NCBI GenBank assembly: GCA_019022495.1
Contig: JAFEKR010000002.1
Span: forward strand, 3,348,001-3,412,000
Direction of reading: 5' to 3'
DNA: 64,000 bases
From: Epichloe hybrida
Lineage: Eukaryota; Ascomycota; Sordariomycetes; Hypocreales; Clavicipitaceae
The notes under the pieces were generated by a model that did not search any database, was not told where the DNA came from, and saw only the letters and a program-made list of their open reading frames with translations. Below, one piece after another: positions 10,694 through 21,504 of the stretch; positions within the stretch are counted from its first letter, which is position 1; each line of letters opens with the position of its first letter. Made by a program: the position numbers and the translations under genes.

Positions 10694-12026
10694 ATGGAGT
10701 CTGGAGCGTTGTCGCAGGGCACCCCATCAATCTCATCCGAGGATACTGTCATCTCAGTCGCAACATCCCAGGAAACCGCCATCATTCAATGCATTGAGAA
10801 TGGAGAGTACAGAGAAGATGGAGACGTTGATGATGATAACCGCAGCCTGACAGACAGCATTCGGCAACACATTGTGGATGGTGGTCTGAGATATCATGCA
10901 TACCATGCTGGCAAGTACGCGTTTCCGAACGATGAAACAGAACAGTATCGAGACGACCTTAAACATCACTTGACATTGCACTTGTGTGAAGGTTCATATT
11001 TCCATGCTCCCATAAAAGATCTTCTCAAAGGGGGCGCTCATGTACTTGATTTAGGTGAATTCCAACTGTTCTCTTCCAAAGTTGACTCAACATTTTATTT
11101 GGATCGTATCTCTAACTGTTGATTCAGGCACGGGAACTGGGAGATGGTGCGTCGAGTGTAAGTAAATCATCTCCACGATAGGCTCACGATATCATTTCAC
11201 ATGATGAATGTTTAGGACATGTCGTTTCTGACAGTCACCGAACAGTAGCCGACATGTTTCCAAACTCCCACTTTGAGGGAATGGATTTGTCTCCAATTCA
11301 ACCAGACTGGGTTCCCGAGAATGTTTCTTTTGTGGTTGACGACGTGGAACACGAATCTGGTTGGATATATCCTGAAAACAAACTCGACTACGTCCATGTT
11401 CGACACCTCATCCATTCAATCAAAGACCGTGGGCAGATGTGGAAACGCATTTACAGGTAGGCCTCTCACCCCCTTCACTTCGGAGACATTGACATGATTA
11501 TACATGGAGGACGATGGCTGATCCCTGGACCTCGTTGCCCCGCATATACAGCCATTTGAAGCCGGGCGGATACGTCGAAATACAAGAGTTCATGTACGTT
11601 GCCGCTTGTGATGATGACTCTTGCGATGGCCCTTATGCCGTCCGCGACTTTCTCAACTACTTGGCGGCGGGTTTGCAAGCCCTCGGTTCAGATCTGAACA
11701 GTATTCAGCATATCGAAGGAGAGTTGGTGGATTCTGGCTTCACCGAGCTCCACTATCAAGACTTGAAATGTCCCATAGGCCCATGGGCGAGAAGGCTACG
11801 TCTGCAGGAGTGCGGCCATATCCTCCGCGACGTGATCATGTGGGGGCTGGAAGGTCTCTCCCGCAGACCTTTCCGCGATGGGCTACACTGGACCCCAACT
11901 CAAATCCAGATGTTCCTCGTTGATGTGAGGAAAGATCTGTCCCGAGAGGACAACAGACTTCCCCCTTTCCACAGTTACTTTCCGTTCCGAAGTATATATG
12001 GGCGCAAACCACTTGATGCACCATGA
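10694..12026 (+). CDS. LaeA-like SAM-dependent methyltransferase
   Basis: Class I SAM-dependent methyltransferase of the broad fungal LaeA/TAM-like group. Exons 10694..11054, 11128..11157, 11246..11456 and 11510..12026 keep frame and give 372 residues. The acidic N-terminus is followed by YHAYHAGKYAFPNDETEQ, a hallmark of this group. SAM motif I is VLDLGTGTGRWCVE, completed by a 30-nt microexon, then LADMFPNSHFEGMDLSPIQP (motif II, the acidic ribose-binding position) and LKPGGYVEIQEF (motif III region). The last exon border is the least certain. Homologues act in regulation of secondary metabolism or as tailoring enzymes; no biosynthetic cluster adjoins it, so its substrate is unknown. Confidence 0.82.
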
Positions 12027-12850
12027 GGTTGGTGAAGAAAGAACCAACCATGGCTGCAGGAGAGTTTGAGTGCCACAAGACACACAAGACTGGCAAGGTC
12101 AGGATGGCAGCGAGGTAGTTTTGTCATGTCATTTTGTAATGGAAAAGGACCAAAATATTTTTTTGTGCGGGCAAATCGAAACAGGGTGACTCATTGTTTG
12201 AATTATACTTTCACACATGATGATTTTTTCATGGTTGCCGACCCGAATACGGACGACTTGTTCCTTTAGACTCAGATTAGCTGCAGGCAGCTACGGATCG
12301 AAAGCATATTTGACGTGGGATGAGCATTGAGTCATTTTGAGTGCGAAAAATGCCAAACCCAAGTCGTAGACTAGAACGCCCGCCGCACCTTGGTCAGCGC
12401 CCAAGGTATCTACGGCAAAGTAAATCTGACACACGATGAATTCAGAATCAGGAAACAACGTGACCGAACAAGCAATGTCGGTATAATCTGTAGATTGGAC
12501 TCTGACGAAACTTACCAAGGGCAACACACCCCAGCACCCGTGGGAGGGTTGACGCCGCTGGCTACAAATCAGCGTCACGGATGTCACGGATGTAGGCAGG
12601 AAACACAATTTGCGGCCAGGCAAGACGGCTTATACAAAAATTCTGACCGACAGCAGTCTACTTTGGCGTGTCCACAACGAGGTCTACTTGTTGCCTGTGT
12701 ACCACTCCCCTGGTTGGTGCGAAACTAAGTTGGCGATGCTAAAACCCAAAAAAAAAGCCCTGGTAGCTGCGGTGGTGAACTCAACTTGGGCGGTCACGAT
12801 AATTTAACGTTTCCTCATGCTGGACAAGAAAAGTTAAAATTCTCAGAGCT

Positions 12851-12862
12851 GGGTATAAAAGG
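12851..12862 (+). promoter_or_regulatory. TATA box for the zinc-finger-like gene
   Basis: GGGTATAAAAGG is a near-consensus TATA box, followed by a CT-rich tract (TTTCTTTCTCTCCCC) about 40 bp downstream where fungal transcription often starts. It implies a 5' leader of about 370-400 nt for the gene starting at 13301 (or 13220). Confidence 0.65.
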
Positions 12863-13082
12863 GGTGCGGTTTCTCCTGGGGTTTTCTTTCTCTCCCCTCT
12901 TCATCGTGTTTCGTTGTTGACTTCTTAACTTCATCGTGAGAAATAAAAAGTATTGAGAATATAAATTCTGCCCTCTTTATACATCGTCACCCATAAACAA
13001 ACAAAAACCACACATCTTGACAACCAACAACAACAATCACAAAGGAGCAAGACTTGTTTAACAACATCTCGCTCCTATAATC

Positions 13083-13215
13083 AATCACAAAGAAGCAACT
13101 CATCTGCTCCCCTCTTTATACATTACCACCACCAACAACAATCACAAAAGAGCAACTCATCTGCTCCCCTCTTTATACATTACCACCACCAACAACAATC
13201 ACAAAAGAGCAACCC
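13083..13215 (+). repeat. 57-bp direct repeat in a 5' leader
   Basis: A 57-bp unit beginning AATCACAAA and containing GAGCAACTCATCTGCTCCCC and CTCTTTATACATTACC is present in two full copies and a partial third (starts at 13083, 13140 and 13197). Older diverged pieces of the same unit lie at 12965-13050. The whole array sits in the predicted transcribed leader. Confidence 0.88.
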
Positions 13216-13300
13216 TTGTATGACAACTTCTCACTCCACCATCTTCCTCCCTCTTTACTTACATGATCAAAGAAATCCCTCCTTGACAAGCATCATCGAG

Positions 13301-13801
13301 ATGGCCTGCCTTGAGAGCGCCCGGGCCGCGATCCCGTCCCTCGCCGACCCAGAGCCCGTGGAATCACGGGCCAAATCACAGCTGCCGACCCCAGCGGCAA
13401 GCCCCAGCAGCTCGCCGGCCGAGGACGAGAGGGACGAGAGGGACGAGAGCGAGGAGGAGGAGGAGGAGGACGACGACGGGCCGGTGGTGCCTCGGGACCT
13501 GGCCCGCTGCCCACGGTGCCTCAGGTCGTTCCCCAAGGAGTCAATGGCAGACCACCGAAAGACTCACCTCCTCCGAAGAGTCGGCATAGAAGGCCAGCTG
13601 GTGAGCCGAAGCAGCGCCTGCGCCCACTGCCGCCGACGAGGCCACCGCTGCATCGTGGCCAAGCATCCCAGCCACGAGGGCCTGCGCACAGTCCGCTGCC
13701 TGCAATGCCTCGTCGACAGGGAGTGCTGCTCCTTCGCAAAGACCTACAGGCACTTGGATGTCGGGACGTTGTCGGAGCATCCTGCCGCGCGTTTGCGCTG
13801 A
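13301..13801 (+). CDS. Small protein with C2H2-like and Zn2Cys6-like motifs
   Basis: Single-exon protein of 166 residues from the Met at 13301 (MACLESARAAIP). An upstream in-frame ATG at 13220 would add 27 residues, but the TATA position and N-terminal composition do not decide between them. Residues about 40-65 are an acidic DE-rich stretch. Then comes a C2H2-like finger, CPRCLRSFPKESMADHRKTH. After it lies CAHCRRRGHRC, 16 residues, then CLQCLVDRECC, which matches the spacing of a fungal Zn2Cys6 cluster with a long middle loop. There is no fungal-TF activation or dimerisation domain. It may be a DNA-binding regulator. Expression and reality as a gene are supported by the TATA box and clean codon use. 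Confidence 0.6.
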   Translation: MACLESARAAIPSLADPEPVESRAKSQLPTPAASPSSSPAEDERDERDESEEEEEEDDDGPVVPRDLARCPRCLRSFPKESMADHRKTHLLRRVGIEGQLVSRSSACAHCRRRGHRCIVAKHPSHEGLRTVRCLQCLVDRECCSFAKTYRHLDVGTLSEHPAARLR

Positions 13802-16800
13802 GCCGGCAAGGAAGGCGAGGGGGTTCCCGCTTGTCGGGAGACGGGACTTGCGTTCGGGAGCGGCTCGTTCTGGCGGACAAGTTGGCGGGGATGCGGATTT
13901 CATTTGGTGGACGAGAAGGGTTTCTTGGGTCCGACGCGCATGGTTTGGGAACACGGAATGGGAGTCATGTCCATGGGTTGGAGTTTGGTTTCATCACAGC
14001 GTTGGAATTCGGTGCATCATGGCGTTGAAGTTTCTCGAGACTGGCTGGCCCTGGGGAGTCGGCATCTTGCATATTTGATAACCCGCTATTAATACATTGT
14101 TGTTGGTGGCTCACTTGCTTCTCGATGGCGCGTGCCTGGAGATGTTGAGTTTCAATTTTTTTTTTTTTTTTTGAAAAAAAAAAAAAGGCATGGGATGGGA
14201 TGTGTTTATTTCCTCTTCTGGCCTTTTTACGCTCTTGGTTTCTGTGCCTTGACATTATCATTTGATTCGTGATACATGGCAAGTCAAGGACTTGTATCTC
14301 AAAGAGCGTGGTGACGAGCAGCGGCGGTTCACCCCGCCCCGCCCTCGTCTACGTCCCGGTGTATCTTGTACGACAACGACGAAAGGGCGTGTTCATCATG
14401 TCCGTGGACCCCGGACGGGGCAGCATCGTCAAACATCTTGCGTTGTCAAGTAATCAGGTGTTCTTAATTCACCATTACTATGATGGATAATATTTTTTAA
14501 TATTTTTGTCATGTGATTGGCAAGAAGAGCTTCTCATAGTGACTCACGCAGGTCAGGTGCACATGACGCACGTCTTTTCTCTTCAATGTACGGGCTCATC
14601 CAAGGGCGTGTCTGTGTGCGGGATGTGCCCGACGGTGGCTGTAAATGCCAGACCTGAGGCTGGGGGAGGAGGGGGGGGGTGGCAAAACATCACGACGGCA
14701 AAACGGGACGTGCTTCCGCGCTTCGGCTGAGAGTGGGGGGCTCGCGACAGGGGGGTGGGCGCTTTCCCTTTCCATCAAACCTGGGCTCATCACGTGAGAT
14801 CGATCAGAACCAGCTGATGCCACCCTCCGCTACTGGAAGCAACTCACCGTAGCAGAGGCGCAAGCCAAAGAAAGAGGCGGGTGGGGTCGCCTCAGCTTCG
14901 CCGAGTTTGAAGAAATCTACAAGAGACAAGAAGATGTTGGAAATAGATTAGACTACCTGGGCAGCTGGATCGACTTTTGTATCCCTTAGGATAGGAAACG
15001 GAAGCGTCTCGCGTAGAGCAAGTAGCATACTGACTGGGGAAGTTGATGATGTACAAAAGTGTAAAAGTATAGAAACGTTTTACGGGCGTAAAGCACAGGC
15101 AGGGGGGAAAAGAGTTATCCCCAGCATAGTAATGAGCATGGCGGTTCAAATATCAAGTCTTGCGATGACAATCTTCCATTGAGTCGTGTTATTCTTATCT
15201 GAGAAGAGATGCAGCTCTCATGACAGGATAATAAATAGCTTCTACGGAGCACACACGGATGTCAATTGTCTCCCTGGCTGGGCATGGCCTGCAACAATGG
15301 GTTGTACCAAATATTCCTACCGATCCGCCGCGTTGGCCGCAACCATTGATGAAGAAGAGAGGGAAAAGAAATCGATGAGATGACGATACTTTGTTCCCCA
15401 GTGCCGCTTATTTAGCTTGGTCATGTATTGAGTAGTGTTCGTCGCCTCATATCGGAAGTCTATTCCTGACGGGCTATTAGCAGAAACCCCCACCCTTGAA
15501 GAAAGAACAGGGAAAATAAAAGAAAAAAGTACAAAAGTACATACCGCCAAGAGCAATAACACCAAGAAGTAAACCGGGTAAATAAAATCATTGTCGTTCT
15601 CGCAAATAAGGAAAATTAAAATGCTCCCCCACACGAGAAGGGGCCCCAGCATCGCGAATGAGGGCGAATCTGTAAGGATTGACGGCACGAGGCCTGTGAC
15701 CCGGGTTAGCAGGCTTCCATGGTGAACGACAAGATGTACGACTGTTTGTAGCGGAAAAGAAAATGGAGAGAAAGGGACAGAAGATTCATGACGGACCGGG
15801 CAGAGGGCGCAGGGATGGGCTGACTGACTCTTGGGGACGCTGGGTACGAAGCTTCGGGTAGATTGGTGGCTTGTCGAATCCAGGAGGCTTGATGTAGTTT
15901 TTTTCTTCGCGATAAGCTTGTCATCCGGCATGAAAGTCTGGGTGGCTGAGACGAGGTTGGGTCGTGTACGTGGTTGCGTTTGCACAGGAAGGAACGTGTC
16001 TGGGGAATCCGGTCAGGACTCGGGAGGACAAGCTGTTCCGAACCCGAGAACGAGGACTTTGCCATATTTTCGCGGCATTCAAAAGGGTTTCGCTTGGCTT
16101 CTTGGCCAATCGACAAGGCCGAAGCGTAGAGAACCGTAAAAACTCACTTCTTCTTCACCATGGTCCATCACACACTGACTAACACCATCATGCTTTCCCC
16201 TACGAAAAGAACAACTTGTGTAAACCAAGCAAGGTGTCTGCACCGAAACAGACTTTTCACATGACGCGGTGTTCTGCCTCAAGCCCTGTGTTGGCTTTTC
16301 TCCATGCAAGCCGCGAGGCTGTCTTTGCGTGCCTAAAGTCTACTGTGTGCGAGTTGAGTACATACACCGTCATGTTTCGGTCGATTTTACAAAAACCCAA
16401 CCCCCCCCCCTTGTTCTTTTCCCTCACAACCCAGGTATCCCCTACAATACAGATATCCCCTACAACCCAGAAGATGCCCGGTTTCCTCTCCGCATGGCTT
16501 GCCCTGGAACAGTCACGATGTGCGGCTCTGCAACGGCTGCAACGGTACTCGGACGACAATGTCATGAGATGAAGAAAGAGAGATGATGGGAATGCAACAC
16601 TTCACAACTCCCTGACGAGCCATCCGCAAGAGAAACTAACTTATAATCACTGTGTACAAGGTTTCGTAAAAAAACCATCCCTGCAGCTTAGTGACGCCAA
16701 TAGTCTATTTAAACGACACTGCCCCAAAGTATATGTCCTCGTACCTCATCTATTAGTTTCCACCCGCGTCCTTCCTGTCTTCGAGGAGCCAGTGCCCGGC

Positions 16801-17248
16801 ATCCTTCCACGAAAAAAGGTTTCTGAGGAAATTTCTGCAAACCATATTCTTCTTTCTCCCCTACCAAAGCCCAGCGTGGTGGCCAATGTGGCCGCGTAGC
16901 GCCAAAGTCAAGCACATTTGTTAACACATACACGATGCAGAAACATTTTTCACGCATCATTAGCGAAGCACGACAGAATCATGAACATTGAGCCACCAAA
17001 CTCTCTTTCTTGGATCTGGCTATAAGAAGGTCCTGCTTCTCCCTCTTCTCCTTCCTCTTTTTCCCCCCTTTCTTTCCCAACTCACGCCAGTATCATCAGC
17101 ACAAGCCCTTGTTCTCACATAGCAAAGCCTTTCTTGTCACATAGCAAAGCCTTTCTTCTCACATCATAAAGTCCTTCTTCTCACATATTAAACCCCCAAA
17201 ATCACAAACAACCCGCCACCCTCCTCACATACAAGCAAGCCTACCAAA
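13802..17248. other. 3.4-kb gene-poor stretch
   Basis: No recognisable complete gene. A 14-bp T tract and A tract pair lies near 14158-14187. A protein-like C-terminal fragment is at about 14800-14990. The minus-strand open frame near 15320-15985 has a hydrophobic stretch but no recognisable family and seems to contain intron-like sequence. A TATA-like GCTATAAGAAGG near 17020 probably serves the hydrolase gene at 17249. Confidence 0.4.
14800..14989 (+). pseudogene. C-terminal protein fragment without a start
   Basis: An open frame closed upstream by TGA near 14797 and ending at TAG 14987-14989 reads as soluble, well-structured protein: RYWKQLTVAEAQAKERGG, WGRLSFAEFEEIYKRQ, LDYLGSWIDFCIP. It has no ATG, so it is either a last exon preceded by an acceptor (CAG near 14811) or the remnant of a lost gene. 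I see no matching upstream exon and do not recognise the family. Confidence 0.35.
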
Positions 17249-19272
17249 ATGGACTTTGCTTCCTTTCCCGCTGGTTCTTCAGGAGCCAACTTCATTGACC
17301 TCACGGGGTCTTACGATGGCGGTGTTTCTTTCCCGTCCCAGGAGTATGTACCTGGATCCTCCCAGGCGGCTGGGACCTTTGTGGTCCACTCGCTGTTGAA
17401 CCCTGCGAGTGTTCTTCAGGACCCTGTTGTGTGCCTCGTACACGGGGATTACCATACTAGCAAAGTAAGTTTCTCCCGTTCTTTTGTATGCTGCCCCTGC
17501 TGTTGTTACTTTTGTTACTACTGTTGCCCCTGTTGTTGTCCCTGTTATTGTCCCTATTTGTTTCCGTATTTATTTCCCTATTTCCTTCTCTATTTCTTTC
17601 CCTGTTGCTCTCCCTATTGCTTTCCCTACTACTTCCTCTACCACTTTCCTTACTGCTTTCCCTATTGCTTTTCTTACTACTTCCTTTTATTACTTTCCCT
17701 ATTACTTTCCCTATTACTTTCCCTATTACTTTCCCTATTACTTTCCCTATCACTTTCCTTACTGCTTTCCCTATTGCTTTTCTTACTACTTCCTTTTATT
17801 ACTTTCCCTATTACTTTCCCTATTACTTTCCTTATTACTTTCCTTACTACTTTTACTACTGCTTTCACTATTGCTTTCCTTACTGCTTTTCTTACTACTT
17901 TCCTTACTACTTTCTTTGCTACTTTTACTACTGCTTTTACTACTGCTTTTACTACTGCCTTTACTGCTGCTTTCCCTGCTGCTTTCCTTGCTACTTTCTC
18001 TGCTACTTTTGCTACTGCTTTTACAACTACTTTTACAACTGCTTTCACTACTGCTTTTCCTACTGCTTTCACTACTGCTTTCACTACTGCTTTCACTACT
18101 GCTTTTTTTATTAATTTTACTCTTATCTTCCCTATTTCTTTCCCCGTTGCTTTCCGTTGCTTTCCTAATTGGTTTGCCTGTACTTTTTCACTCTGTATCG
18201 AATCAAAAAGCTAACATCCTCTTAGATTTGGCATGACAAGCCGGATGGCGGAAAAGGCTGGGCCTCCTTCTTCCTGTCCAAAGGCTTCCAAGTCATGGTC
18301 ATCGACATGCCGGGCAACATAAACTGCCAAATGTCCCCAGAGGCCGTGGCTTCGGCAGGACTGCCATTGCAGAAAGTCGACGACGGCATCGTCCAGCATG
18401 AGCTCGTTGCTCCGGAAATGTCGCCTGTGACCGGATGGAAGACGTCAGCTCTTCACCTTCAGTGGCCAGGTCATCTGGGTGATGTCGCCTTTTATAACTA
18501 CAAGGCCATGACCAGCCATATGCACATGTCAAGAGAGGATCGACAATTCCTCGGCCAAAACGCCCTCGTCACCCTGCTGGGGATGTACGATCGGCCCACG
18601 ATCCTCGTCGGAGAAGGAACCGGGGCCACCATGTCTTGGCTGGCAGCAGACATGGTCCCGCATCTCGTCCAGGCAGTTGTTGCCGTCGAGCCTTACGGTC
18701 CACCAGGAGGCTGTCCCAAGATCCGGTACGGCAACGGTGCACTGCTCGGCAACGGCCGGCACGTCGGGTCTGTCGTCCGCGCAATTCCCGGCAAGAGACC
18801 GTATGGTATCTCGGATGTCCCTCTTACCTTCGACCCTCCCCTACCCCTGAGCGGAGACGCCAACGGCGGCATCGTGGCCCCGTTGAGGCTATTCCCAACC
18901 CTGATGGACGCCTCCAACACCATCTACCTCTTGCAGCAACAAGACGACGTCGTCCAGATCGGAGACGATGGCCAGCTACTGCCTGAGTCAACCGAGCCAG
19001 CAGAGCCGCGACAACTGGCTCAGCTCAAGAAGGTGAAAGGCCACCTTGTCGTCACTGCCGAGGCCAGTCAACACTCCCAGTACGACGGAGCCACTGTTGC
19101 CTTTTTGAGACAGGCCGGCCTTGAAGTACACTGGATGCGGCTGGAGGAGCACCACATTTCCGGGAACGGCCATCTCATGTTCCTCGAGATGAACAGCGAT
19201 GTGATTGCAGAGCACATCCTGTGGTGGCTTGCGGGGACAGTCGATGGAGTCGTCTTGCCGCCTGCGCAATAA
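17249..19272 (+). CDS. Alpha/beta-hydrolase-fold protein lacking the nucleophile Ser
   Basis: Alpha/beta-hydrolase fold of the fungal esterase-like group, 420 residues from exons 17249..17464 and 18226..19272. The intron is 761 nt, far longer than its neighbours' introns, and ends with CTAAC...CTTAG. The fold is traced by VVCLVHGDYHTSK (first core strand and oxyanion turn), GFQVMVIDMPG, PTILVGEGTGATMSW (nucleophile elbow), VVAVEPYGPPGG, and GNGHLMFLEMNSD with the catalytic His. At the elbow the family's G-H-S-Q-G is replaced by G-E-G-T-G, so the serine is glycine and the protein is probably not a classical hydrolase. No signal peptide is seen. The nearby TATA-like site at 17020 and pyrimidine leader support expression. 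Confidence 0.8.
17500..18115 (+). repeat. Intronic pyrimidine-rich minisatellite
   Basis: Fills most of the hydrolase gene intron. It is built from 12-bp units of the type CCTATTACTTTC in the left half and 15-bp units of the type ACTACTGCTTTTACT in the right half, with higher-order duplication (the segment around 17640-17750 recurs at 17755-17840). Units divisible by three without stop codons make several frames open on both strands over more than 600 bp. Confidence 0.9.
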
Positions 19273-20167
19273 CGACGGAGTTGGGATTGTGGAATTAGAA
19301 AAAAGTTTTGATGCCTTTGGGCCTGGCATTTGCATGGTATGGGATTCAGCGACTGTTGATTTTTGGGGGAGGACATTGACGGACTACGCAACATTTTGTT
19401 TGATTTGACTTCAATAAAAATTTTGATTTCTTTTTCAAGAAATTTCATCCACCGTAGTCTGTCGTACCTGCTGTTGTGACTGCGATTTAGATTCTTGTCG
19501 TAGAAGCAGAAGTCCAAGGGTGCATGTGATTGGCCCATGGCCCATCATCATTCATCATCACGCACCATGGAATTCACGAAACACCCGTTCGAACTCTTCG
19601 CTGATGATGCTGCGCGCTGGCAAGCTGTTCAGACAAGAGATGGGCTCGCGCACGGACATTTTGTCTAAGCCGTGAAAACCGCCGGGAAGCTAAAGACATT
19701 CACATTCATCTACTCCTGGAAACGGGGAAATTGAGTCTTGACAACCAACGCAAACCGGCTCAATCTACGAGCAATTGAACAACGAGCATTCAATTAAATA
19801 CAGAGGCCCCCCTCAGTTTTACCGTTTTACCCACATCTGCTAGGGCAGGGTTCGTATCTCGTTGTCTGTTGTCGCCGTTACAGCGCGCTGACTAAAACAC
19901 GCATTTTGATTGGTTAAAGTGACAGTGCCACACGATCATTCGTGAAGAATTGGCTTATATGAAGCCATGGGTATAGCTTCCATTCATAGAAGAAGAACAC
20001 GTCCCGCCCTATTTCCTCTCCTTCTTTCTTTTCCTTCTTTCTTTTCTTTCCCTTTCCCCCCCCCAACGTACGTACATTGCCGGCTAAAAATATCATGAAA
20101 CCACTGCATCTGTAACAACATCTTTTTTTTGTCCCCCCCTCCTGTCCCGAAACTTTTCCATATCAAG
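19273..20167. other. Intergenic, upstream of the iron transporter
   Basis: Holds the hydrolase 3' region and the CCC1-like promoter with a long pyrimidine leader (20010-20065). No gene supported. Confidence 0.5.
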
Positions 20168-20983
20168 ATGCCCACGGAATCATCCCCCCTCCTCCTACCA
20201 GACCCTCGCACCGAGCGCCCCTTTCCAGCAGCATATGACTCCAAATCCATAGACAGCTCCTCCTCCTCCTCCTCCTCCTCGCGCTTCGACCACGGCGATG
20301 TCCTGCGCGACGTAATCATCGGCTTCTCAGACGGTCTCACGGTCCCGTTTGCCCTCACGGCCGGCCTCTCCAGCCTGGGCAGCACCAAGCTCGTCATCAT
20401 GGGCGGTCTGGCCGAGCTCTTCTCCGGCATGATCTCCATGGGCCTCGGAGCCTACCTTGCCGCCGTCACGGAGCGGGACACGTACTCGTCCTGGGAGGAG
20501 AGGGAGGACGCCCACAACGCCGCCTGCCTGCCCGAGGAGCGGCGCTCGGAAATCCACGGCATCCTCGAAAAGTACGGCGTGTCGAGGGGGGCGGCCGCGC
20601 CGCTGGTCGACGAGCTCTGCGCGAACGCGAACCGAGACGGGTGGGTGCGCTTCAAGATGGACTTTGGTGGGCTGAGGATGGAGGAGCCCCGTCGTCACCG
20701 GGCGTGCGTCTCGGGTCTGACCATGGGGCTGAGCTACTTGGTCGGCGGGCTGGTGCCCATGGTTCCGTACTTTTTGCTCGGCAACGTCCGGGATGCGCTG
20801 CTGGTGTCCGTCGCGGTGACGGTGGTCGTCTTGCTGGCCTTTGGGTACGTTAAGAACTACGTCGCGATCCGGGACTACAGGGCTGGGCTGTGGGGCGCGG
20901 CGCAGACGCTGGTCATTGGCGTTTTGGCCGCCGGTGCGAGCTACGTCATTGTAAAGAGCTTGGATAGGCGCGACGACGTTTGA
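20168..20983 (+). CDS. CCC1/VIT family vacuolar iron (manganese) transporter
   Basis: CCC1/VIT1 family: imports Fe2+ or Mn2+ from cytosol into the vacuole by proton antiport, detoxifying excess iron. Single exon, 271 residues. The start at 20168 (MPTESSPLLLPDP) has the dileucine-like N-terminus common in fungal CCC1; an upstream in-frame ATG at 20129 is less likely. A poly-Ser run (residues about 33-41) is followed by the signature FSDGLTVPFALTAGL in TM1 and GGLAELFSGMISMGLGAYLA in TM2. A hydrophilic loop (about residues 110-180), rich in Glu and His in the family, forms the cytosolic metal-binding domain. Three more membrane segments follow, from GLTMGLSYLVGGLVPMVPY to QTLVIGVLAAGASYVIV. Fungal CCC1 genes are usually repressed under iron starvation. 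Confidence 0.92.
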   Translation: MPTESSPLLLPDPRTERPFPAAYDSKSIDSSSSSSSSSRFDHGDVLRDVIIGFSDGLTVPFALTAGLSSLGSTKLVIMGGLAELFSGMISMGLGAYLAAVTERDTYSSWEEREDAHNAACLPEERRSEIHGILEKYGVSRGAAAPLVDELCANANRDGWVRFKMDFGGLRMEEPRRHRACVSGLTMGLSYLVGGLVPMVPYFLLGNVRDALLVSVAVTVVVLLAFGYVKNYVAIRDYRAGLWGAAQTLVIGVLAAGASYVIVKSLDRRDDV

Positions 20984-21504
20984 GCAAGTTGGAGTGGAGT
21001 GGGGGTTTTGTTTTATTTTGTTTTGCAATCTTTTAGACATGCGGTCGCGCGGCGTTTGGGGGGGGAGAGGGGGGGGGCTTCGTATCACACATGACTTTGT
21101 GACTCGAGATCATCTCAGCTATTCAATTGATTAAAGTGCGATTTATTTCGCAATCCTTTGCTTTCTCGACTTGGGCGTCCGTGTTTTTATTGGTCCAACT
21201 TGCTTGAGATGGCTGTTCTTGCTCAACATCAGCTTCAGTTTGTCGTGGCTTGAACGGCTGAGGACTGCCATGGTCACAATGTAGAATGCAAGTCTTCATT
21301 CATGACCATCCATCAATGCGGTCGGTACGGAGTAAATGCTTCATGAAAACCCCATCCTGCTGACGCAGTTAAAACGTCCATTTCTCACCACAAAATGCAT
21401 TCTCAGAACAGGAACTGTATGTAGCGCTGCTATTCCCAGCACTCCAGACCCTGAACATCCAAACATGCTCTCGGCGCGGCCGACTATCATCACCATTCCT
21501 AGTC
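20984..21504. other. Intergenic, convergent 3' regions
   Basis: Between the converging CCC1-like and TRAX-like genes. G-rich run at 21056-21078, otherwise nothing recognisable. Confidence 0.5.

Larger units (their letters stand above)
12027..13300. other. Intergenic region and long repeat-bearing leader
   Basis: No supported gene from 12027 to about 12840. From 12854 the core promoter and an A/C-rich 5' leader of the zinc-finger-like gene begin, with the 57-bp repeats listed separately. Confidence 0.5.

Noticed and set aside
15317..15985. 222-codon minus-strand frame with a hydrophobic stretch
   Set aside because: Could be a membrane protein, but it contains an intron-like GTATGT...TTCAAG segment, no recognised family, and poor continuity on either side. 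Not strong enough to call.
17484..18236. Long open frames (more than 200 codons) on both strands of the hydrolase intron
   Set aside because: They are produced by 12- and 15-bp repeats without stop codons. The translations are poly-Leu/Phe/Tyr or Lys/Val/Ala, and clean splice sites join conserved protein on each side.
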